Assembly (NCBI GenBank): GCA_039916225.1
Contig: JBDSLU010000037.1
Span: 1 to 11,688 of the forward strand
DNA length: 11,688 bases
Source: JBDSLU01 sp039916225
Lineage (GTDB): Bacteria > Acidobacteriota > Vicinamibacteria > Vicinamibacterales > Vicinamibacteraceae
Direction: 5' to 3'
The notes under the pieces were generated by a model. That model did no database searches. It had not been told where the DNA came from and saw nothing but the letters and a program-made list of their open reading frames with translations. Below are positions 6,474-11,688 of this stretch, in pieces (position 1 is the first letter of the stretch; every line of letters starts with the position of its first letter). Both the position numbers and the translations under genes were made by a program.

Positions 6474-7935
6474 CGCCACGCTCGAGCCGCCGTTCTCGAT
6501 GGGCGACGGCGGCCAGGATCCCGCTGCCGACGCGATCTACCGGCAGCACATGCAGGACATCTACCGGCGCACGGACCGGACGTTCGCCAAGCTGATGCTG
6601 CTGCAGTGGGTGGCCGGCATCGTGTTCGCGCTGTGGGTCTCGCCCCTGGCGTGGACGGGTTCGGACAGCCGCACGCACATCCACGTCTACGCCGCCGTCA
6701 TCCTCGGCGGACTGATCAGCGCGCTCCCGATCGCCCTGGCGATCCTGCATCCCGGCGCCGTCGTCACGCGCTACACCATCGCCACCGCGCAGATGCTGAT
6801 GAGCGCCCTGCTCATCCACCTCACCGGCGGCCGCATCGAGACCCATTTCCACGTGTTCGGGTCGCTCGCCTTCCTGGCGTTCTATCGCGACTGGCGCGTG
6901 CTGGTACCGGCCACCGGGGTCGTCGCCGCGGATCACGCGCTGCGCGGATTGTTCTGGCCGCAGTCGGTCTACGGCCTGCTCACGGTCAGCAGTTGGCGCT
7001 GGGTCGAGCACGCCGCCTGGGTCCTCTTCGAGGACGTCTTCCTGGTGATGTCGTGCCACCGCGGCATGCGGGAAGTCCAGCAGATCGCGGTACGCACCGC
7101 GACGCTGCAGCGGGCCCACGAGGACCAGCGGCTGCACGCGGTCGAGCAGACCGAGCTCGTCGCCCGCCTGCGCCTCACCCAGCAGGAAGTCGAGGCGGCG
7201 ACCCGGGCCAAGAGCGAGTTCGTCGCCAACATGAGCCACGAGCTGCGGACGCCGCTGAACGCCATCACGCTGTACAGCGAGCTGCTCCAGGAGAACGCGC
7301 AGGAAGATGGCCGCGACGACGACCTGTCCGACCTCGCCAAGATCCGCGGCGCCAGCAAGCACCTGCTCGGCCTGATCAACGGGCTGCTCGACCTGTCGAA
7401 GATCGAGGCCGGGCGGATGGAGCTGGAGATCGAGCGCTTCGACGTGCGTCACACCGTCGACGAGCTGATCGGCACCATCGACGCCCTGATCCGCAAGAAC
7501 GGCAACACGCTGTCGGTGACCTACGACGGCGAGCTCGGCACGATGAGCGCGGACGTCACCAAGACGCGGCAGATCCTCTTCAACCTGCTGAGCAACGCCG
7601 CCAAGTTCACCACCGACGGCGCCATTTCGCTGCGGACGTCGTGCACCGCCGCCGATGGCGTCGACGCGATCGAGTTCGTCGTCACCGACACCGGGATCGG
7701 CGTCACCGAGGAACAGAAAGGGCGGCTGTTCCGCCCGTTCGTCCAGGCCGACACCTCGATCGCGCGCAAATTCGGCGGCACGGGGCTGGGCCTGGCCCTG
7801 GTCTCGCGGTTCTGCGACCTGATGGGCGGCAGCGTGTCGGTCGAGACACCGGAAGGCGGCGGCGCGCGGTTCACCGTGCGGCTGCCGGTCGAGCACGAGC
7901 CCCTCGAGGGTCGCCTGGTCGAGCCCGCCGCCTGA
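6451..7935 (+). CDS. Membrane-bound sensor histidine kinase
   Basis: A 494-residue kinase. The N-terminal half has about six hydrophobic segments (roughly 48-200) with the family signature FHVFGSLAFLAFYRDW at 133-148. A coiled-coil linker (about 212-255) leads to a HisKA domain with the phosphorylated His263 in SHELRTPLN, then an HATPase domain: N box with Asn382, G1 DTGIG 413-417, F box FRPF 427-430, G2 around GGTGLGLAL 442-450. All catalytic boxes look intact. There is no receiver domain, so phosphate must go to a separate regulator; the divergent receivers at 3583-5595 are the obvious candidates. Eight His residues lie in or near the membrane part (76, 78, 100, 123, 132, 134, 162, 187). 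The start is uncertain: ATG at 6427, 6451 and 6499 are all in frame and none has a clear ribosome binding site. 6451 overlaps the RedB-like gene by 23 bases. Confidence 0.92.
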   Translation: MPTLTRTDATLEPPFSMGDGGQDPAADAIYRQHMQDIYRRTDRTFAKLMLLQWVAGIVFALWVSPLAWTGSDSRTHIHVYAAVILGGLISALPIALAILHPGAVVTRYTIATAQMLMSALLIHLTGGRIETHFHVFGSLAFLAFYRDWRVLVPATGVVAADHALRGLFWPQSVYGLLTVSSWRWVEHAAWVLFEDVFLVMSCHRGMREVQQIAVRTATLQRAHEDQRLHAVEQTELVARLRLTQQEVEAATRAKSEFVANMSHELRTPLNAITLYSELLQENAQEDGRDDDLSDLAKIRGASKHLLGLINGLLDLSKIEAGRMELEIERFDVRHTVDELIGTIDALIRKNGNTLSVTYDGELGTMSADVTKTRQILFNLLSNAAKFTTDGAISLRTSCTAADGVDAIEFVVTDTGIGVTEEQKGRLFRPFVQADTSIARKFGGTGLGLALVSRFCDLMGGSVSVETPEGGGARFTVRLPVEHEPLEGRLVEPAA

Positions 7936-7966
7936 TCGCTCGGTCCCGCACGGCCGGGGCCGATCA
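7933..7966. terminator. Inverted repeat joining the stop codons of two convergent genes
   Basis: TGATCG (7933-7938) and CGATCA (7961-7966) are perfect inverted copies, and each includes the TGA stop of one gene: the kinase on plus and the gamma-glutamyltransferase on minus. An inner or alternative stem pairs TCGGTCCC (7940-7947) with GGGGCCGA (7956-7963), with one G-U and an eight-base loop. This could end transcription in both directions, though no T-run follows on either side. Confidence 0.4.
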
Positions 7967-9820
7967 CCAGCCGGCGGCCTGGCCGTCCTTGCGATGATCC
8001 GAGCCGGCGCGATAGACACCATTGACCGGCCGATCCTCGTCGGCCCAACGGCGATCGAAGGTCGGCTCGGGCATCCGCGGATCGCGCGTGAACAGGATGC
8101 CCTGGTAGCCGCCGACCGCGGCACCGGTGACGGATTGGACGTCGTGCCCCTTGGCCTTCAGCGCGGCCCCGACGCGATCGAACAGGTTGCGCTCGAGGCT
8201 CAGGACATTGGTCGTCTGGAGATGGGTGAACCGCGCCGCGTCGCCGGTCATCTGCAGGTTCATCCCCAGGTCGATGACGTTCACCATGTGCTGCGCGTGC
8301 GTCTCCGGCTGCACGGAGCCGCCCATGTTGCCGAAGGTCATCAGCGGGGCGCCGTCCTTCATGACGAAGCCGGCGATGATCGAATGGAACGGGCGCTTGC
8401 GCGGCGCGACGATGTTCGGGCTGCCCGGATCGAGCGAGAATGCCGTACCGCGGTTGTGCAGGACGAAGCCGTACTCCGGCACCGTGGCCCGGCTGCCGTA
8501 GACGCTGTAGACGCTGTGGATCAGCGACACCATGTTGCCCCAGCGATCGGCGGTGGTCAGGTAGATGGTGCCGCCGTCGGCGACGGTCGGTGCGGCGGCT
8601 GACGACGCCCGGTCGGCACGGAGCCGGTCGCACAACGTCGCGGCGTGAGCCTTCGAGATCAGTCGCGCCACCGGGACGTCAGCCAGTTTTGGGTCGGCGT
8701 TGCTGGCGAGCAGGTCGGCATAGGCGAGCTTCTTCGCTTCGACCAGCAGGTGCCAGTAGGTCGGATCCGCCGGGCCGAGCGCGGCGAGGCTCAGCCCCAG
8801 CTTCGGCACGCAGACCTCGAGGATGTTGAGCATCTCGAGCGCCGCGAAGCCCTGGCCCGGCGGCGGCAGCTCGAAGACGTCGTAGCCGTGGTAGTTCGTC
8901 GAGATCGGCTCGACCCACTCCGACTGGAACTCCGCGAGATCGTCCGCCGCCATCACGCCGCCGCCGGCGCGGACCTTGGCGACGATGGCTAGAGCGATGT
9001 CGCCGGTGTAGAAGGCCTGCCGGCCGTCCTTCTGCAGCAGCCGCAGCGCGCGCGCCAGCGCCGGATTGCGGATCACGCGATAGAGCGACGGCACCTGCCC
9101 GGCCTCGAGGAACGTCGCCGCTGAATCGGGGTCGGCCCGCAGTGCCTCGACCACGGTGCCCAGGTCGTAGTGGCGTCGCTCGGCCTGGCCCCAGCCCTCG
9201 TCGGCGATCCGCGCGGCGCGCTCGAACGTGTCGGCGAAGGTCATCGTGCCGAACCGCTTCAGCAGCGCGTCGTAGCCGGAGATGGCGCCGGGGACCGTCG
9301 TGGCGTTCACGCCGACGGCCGGCATGGCCTTGACGCCGAGTGTCTTGCCGAAGAAGTCGGGCGTCCAGCCGCGCGGCGACCAGCCGGCCGAATTGAGCGC
9401 GTAGAGCTTCTTGTCCTTGGCGATGTAGACGAGCGCAAACAGATCGCCGCCGATGCCGGTGTCGTTCTGCGAGGTGACGTCGAGGACGGCGCCCGTGGCG
9501 ACGGCCGCGTCGATGGCGTTGCCGCCGCGCCGCAGGATCTCCAGGCCGGCCTCGCTGGCCAGCGGATCGCTGGTCGCGACGATGCCGTGCCGGGCGATCA
9601 CCTCCGAGCGACCCTGCGCCAGCCAACCCTGCGCGCGTGAGCCGGGCACGGTGTCGATGTCGGCGGCGGGCTGCGGGTGCGCCGCCGTCGGAATGCCGAA
9701 CGGCGTCGACGACTGCGCGAGGCTCGTCACGCTCCAGATCCCGAGCACGGAGGCGATGGCCACAGCCACGGCGACACGCGGCTGATGGTGCGGCGCGAGC
9801 GGACGAATCGAGTCGGGCAT
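7964..9820 (-). CDS. Gamma-glutamyltransferase family protein (secreted)
   Basis: A 618-residue member of the gamma-glutamyltransferase family, which cleaves gamma-glutamyl bonds in glutathione and related peptides and matures by cutting itself before a Thr. A signal peptide is visible (hydrophobic 16-33, likely cleavage after SLAQ near 36), so it should work in the periplasm. The large-subunit part has GGNAIDAAVATG (99-110) and TGIGGDLFAL (121-130). The expected catalytic Thr is T418 in GGTIYLTTADRWGNMVSL, followed by GFVLHNRGTAFSLDPGSPN (451-469) and GNMGGSVQPETH (497-508), equivalent to the substrate-binding GG loop. The residue before T418 is Gly. Length is typical of this branch. The ATG at 9820 lies 12 bases after the stop of the PDZ-domain gene, so they are likely co-transcribed. 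The substrate may be a peptide other than glutathione. Confidence 0.93.
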   Translation of the reverse strand: MPDSIRPLAPHHQPRVAVAVAIASVLGIWSVTSLAQSSTPFGIPTAAHPQPAADIDTVPGSRAQGWLAQGRSEVIARHGIVATSDPLASEAGLEILRRGGNAIDAAVATGAVLDVTSQNDTGIGGDLFALVYIAKDKKLYALNSAGWSPRGWTPDFFGKTLGVKAMPAVGVNATTVPGAISGYDALLKRFGTMTFADTFERAARIADEGWGQAERRHYDLGTVVEALRADPDSAATFLEAGQVPSLYRVIRNPALARALRLLQKDGRQAFYTGDIALAIVAKVRAGGGVMAADDLAEFQSEWVEPISTNYHGYDVFELPPPGQGFAALEMLNILEVCVPKLGLSLAALGPADPTYWHLLVEAKKLAYADLLASNADPKLADVPVARLISKAHAATLCDRLRADRASSAAAPTVADGGTIYLTTADRWGNMVSLIHSVYSVYGSRATVPEYGFVLHNRGTAFSLDPGSPNIVAPRKRPFHSIIAGFVMKDGAPLMTFGNMGGSVQPETHAQHMVNVIDLGMNLQMTGDAARFTHLQTTNVLSLERNLFDRVGAALKAKGHDVQSVTGAAVGGYQGILFTRDPRMPEPTFDRRWADEDRPVNGVYRAGSDHRKDGQAAGW

Positions 9821-9832
9821 GGCAGCCCGATT

Positions 9833-10768
9833 CTATGGCACGGGTGTCACGGACGCGTCGCCAGGACGGTAGCGGAAGCGGTACAGCGGAATGGGCGCGA
9901 TCCACAACGACTGACCGACCGCGAGGTGCAGCATCGACGAGTCGTCCCACCGCTGGGCGTAGACCTCAGTGAGGGCGCCGACGTAGACGCCGGTGGCCGC
10001 CGTCAGCGCGGCGAGATCGGCTTGGTGCGTGAGGAGGGGACCCCAGTGCACCCACAGCCGCGAGCCGCCCCCGGCCTCGTGATCGGTGACGGCGACGGCC
10101 CGGCCGTCGGGGGCCCACAGCACGTCGACCGATCGCTCGAAGGCGCGGACGAGCACGTCGGGTTCATTGCCGGCTGGCCGGAGCACCAGCGCATGTCGCC
10201 CGTTCTCCGCCGCCGGTGCGCGCCAGACGAGCAGGGCGCCGCCGTTGGGTGCCGGGCATGTGCCACGTGACGACGGCAGCGGGCAGCTCGGCTCGATCGG
10301 ATCGGCAGTCCGCGCCGACCCGAGACACACGGCGCGATCGAGGTGCAGCCCGGCGATCCGCGCCGGCATGTTGCGCACGTCCAGACAGGTCTCTCGGTCG
10401 TCGGATGCGTCCCGAAGCGCTCCAAGCAAGTATCCGCCTGGTGTGCCGTGATGAGTGGCGATGATGTCGCCGGCGCGCAGGCCGGCTCGGTCAGCGAGGC
10501 CGCCGGGGGTGACGCTGGTGAAGCCCCAGTACTCGTAACCGGCATCCGTCGGCACGTCGCCGACCTCGAAGCCGAACGCCGCCCGATAGGCCAGGACCTC
10601 GTGTCTGGCCCAGCGGTCCATGGCGGCGGGATACAGGAGTGCGATCGGGACGAGAAGGACCAGCAACACACCCGCCAGCAGCACGGCGAACTGCGGCAGG
10701 CCGAGGCGCGAGGCGCGACGCGGCCCGCGATCGGGCAGTTCGAACGGCACGGCCAGCGTGCGAGCCAT
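9833..10768 (-). CDS. Membrane-anchored PDZ-domain protein of unknown function
   Basis: A 311-residue protein. After a short basic N-terminus it has one membrane helix (about 25-47), so the remainder probably lies outside the inner membrane. Residues about 80-122 look like a PDZ domain: YWGFTSVTPGGLADRAGL then RAGDIIA. No protease domain or catalytic Ser/His motif is seen, unlike DegP or RseP. Four Cys (128, 148, 162, 171) follow and could form disulfides. Residues 217-230 (WAPDGRAVAVTDHE) resemble a beta-propeller blade strand, but I see no repeats. The Met at 10768 is chosen because it directly precedes the membrane segment and leaves 70 bases after the permease stop; a longer version would overlap the permease by about 74 bases. 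It may modify or scaffold an envelope process with its neighbours; this is inference. Confidence 0.7.
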   Translation of the reverse strand: MARTLAVPFELPDRGPRRASRLGLPQFAVLLAGVLLVLLVPIALLYPAAMDRWARHEVLAYRAAFGFEVGDVPTDAGYEYWGFTSVTPGGLADRAGLRAGDIIATHHGTPGGYLLGALRDASDDRETCLDVRNMPARIAGLHLDRAVCLGSARTADPIEPSCPLPSSRGTCPAPNGGALLVWRAPAAENGRHALVLRPAGNEPDVLVRAFERSVDVLWAPDGRAVAVTDHEAGGGSRLWVHWGPLLTHQADLAALTAATGVYVGALTEVYAQRWDDSSMLHLAVGQSLWIAPIPLYRFRYRPGDASVTPVP

Positions 10769-10838
10769 GCAGACTTCGACACCGGTGACGAGACCGGGTT
10801 CCGCGACAGAAGCGAGCAGCGACGAGCAGGAGCGGACG

Positions 10839-11688
10839 TCAGTCGGTGTGCAGGATGGCCGACGGCTCGAGGTGGACGGCGCGCCACGCCGGACCGAAGG
10901 ACGCCAGGGCAATCGTCACGGCGAACACTGTGGCAACGCCCGCCGTCGCCATCCAATCGATGTGCCAGGCCGGACCGCCCATGAGCGACAGCAGGGCCTG
11001 CGTGCCGAGCCAGCCGAGGCCGACGCCGAGCGCGATGCCGGCGACCGTGATTCGACCGGCCTGCGCGCCCACCAGTCGCAGTACTGCGGGCGTCGTCGCC
11101 CCGAGTGCGCGGCGCACCGCGATCTCGCGAGCCCGCTGCCGACCGTGGAAGGCCATCGAGCCTGCCACGCCGGCCCCGGCCAGGAGCAGCGCCAGGCCGC
11201 CGAGGAGCGCGCCGACGCGGCTCAATTCGGAAACGCCACGCAGGTTGGCGTCGCGGTAGGTCGCGACGGTGGGCCGCGTGTCGGGCGGCAGCAGCGGCGT
11301 CAGAGCCGTGCGCAGACGGATGAGCATCGTCTCGGCCGGCGCGTCACTCCGTACCAGGAACATCACCTGGCCGGACGTCGAGACCGTCGTGGTCGGACGA
11401 TAGACCTGCGGCTCGGGGCGCTCGTCGTCGACGACGCCGGCGACGCGAGCGGCTGCGCCACCGAGCGTGAGCGTGTGTCCGACCGCGCCGGCGTTCGCCT
11501 GGCCGTTGCGCACGACGCGTCGCGCGGCGGCCGCATTGAGCAGCACGTCGAACGAGCCGGGGGTGTCCACGGTGGGGGCGTCGACGGCCCGGCCGTGCAG
11601 GAGGCGGATCTCAGAGGTCTGCAGGTACCCGTCATCGATCACGGTCAGCGTCAGCGGCTGCGCGGCGATCGGCTGTCCGTCGACGGCG
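10839..11688 (-). CDS. FtsX/MacB-type ABC transporter permease (C-terminal part, partial)
   Basis: The frame is open through the right edge, so the N-terminus is missing; 282 residues are visible. The upstream end reads VDGQPIAAQPLTLTV, part of the periplasmic MacB core domain, so the GTG at 11642 is not the true start. Counting from that GTG, the rest of the core domain covers 1-135 (LLHGR at 14-18, VAGVVDD at 67-73). The FtsX domain follows, with helices at about 142-165, 197-220 and 230-252, and the cytoplasmic motif RQRAREIAVRRALGAT at 168-183, ending in LEPSAILHTD. This resembles the large permeases common in Acidobacteria, which work with a MacB-like ATPase to move material or force across the envelope. 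The PDZ and gamma-glutamyltransferase genes follow on the same strand. Confidence 0.88.
   Translation of the reverse strand, partial: AVDGQPIAAQPLTLTVIDDGYLQTSEIRLLHGRAVDAPTVDTPGSFDVLLNAAAARRVVRNGQANAGAVGHTLTLGGAAARVAGVVDDERPEPQVYRPTTTVSTSGQVMFLVRSDAPAETMLIRLRTALTPLLPPDTRPTVATYRDANLRGVSELSRVGALLGGLALLLAGAGVAGSMAFHGRQRAREIAVRRALGATTPAVLRLVGAQAGRITVAGIALGVGLGWLGTQALLSLMGGPAWHIDWMATAGVATVFAVTIALASFGPAWRAVHLEPSAILHTD

Noticed and set aside
6277..8124. A 615-codon open frame on the minus strand across the RedB-kinase region
   Set aside because: It is antisense to the kinase, whose motifs are all intact; the translation has no recognisable domain and is the kind of long shadow frame expected in GC-rich DNA.
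9830..9835. TAGAAT on the minus strand as a promoter for the gamma-glutamyltransferase
   Set aside because: It overlaps the stop codon of the PDZ gene, would give a nearly leaderless transcript and has no matching -35 box; co-transcription with the PDZ gene is simpler.
8679..9950. A 423-codon minus-strand frame inside the gamma-glutamyltransferase region
   Set aside because: Arg/Gly/Ala-rich translation with no motif, lying in another frame of a clear enzyme gene.

Overview
The window is GC-rich (roughly two thirds G+C by sampled hand counts), densely coding and bacterial. An FtsX/MacB-type permease, a RedB-like thioredoxin-fold protein next to a multi-pass histidine kinase, and a secreted gamma-glutamyltransferase would fit Acidobacteriota or another high-GC Gram-negative phylum. 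No rRNA or marker gene confirms this, so the assignment is tentative. I see no tRNA, rRNA, CRISPR array, insertion sequence or phage gene, and no stretch over 300 bases lacks a gene.

Layout. (1) 1-1721 (+): C-terminal half of an RND efflux pump inner-membrane protein, cut by the left edge. (2) 1847-2458 (-): TerC-family membrane protein, convergent with the pump. (3) 2530-3456 (-): TPM-domain (YgcG-like) secreted and membrane-anchored protein. (4) 3583-5595 (-): a signalling pair, namely a single-domain response regulator that appears broken by an internal deletion, overlapping a REC-GGDEF-EAL protein. (5) 5596-5792: divergent intergenic region. (6) 5793-7935 (+): RedB-like Cys/His redox protein followed by a membrane histidine kinase with no receiver of its own. 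(7) 7964-11688 (-): gamma-glutamyltransferase, a PDZ-domain membrane protein, and an FtsX-type ABC permease cut by the right edge, probably one transcription unit read right to left.

The most interesting block is 3583-7935. A Cys-X-Cys redox protein with a His-rich tail and a histidine-rich membrane kinase diverge from two receiver proteins, one of which carries cyclic-di-GMP synthesis and breakdown domains. A reasonable reading is a redox or metal sensing module: RedB plus kinase pass phosphate to the receivers, and the GGDEF-EAL protein turns the signal into a change in c-di-GMP. The small receiver lacks about 30 codons and changes frame at the junction, so either the chain is broken in this strain or the assembly is wrong there.

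The left part (1 to about 2480) is less GC-rich than several stretches further right, and its genes (RND pump, TerC) are efflux or metal-stress types. It may have a different history from the rest, but this is weak evidence.
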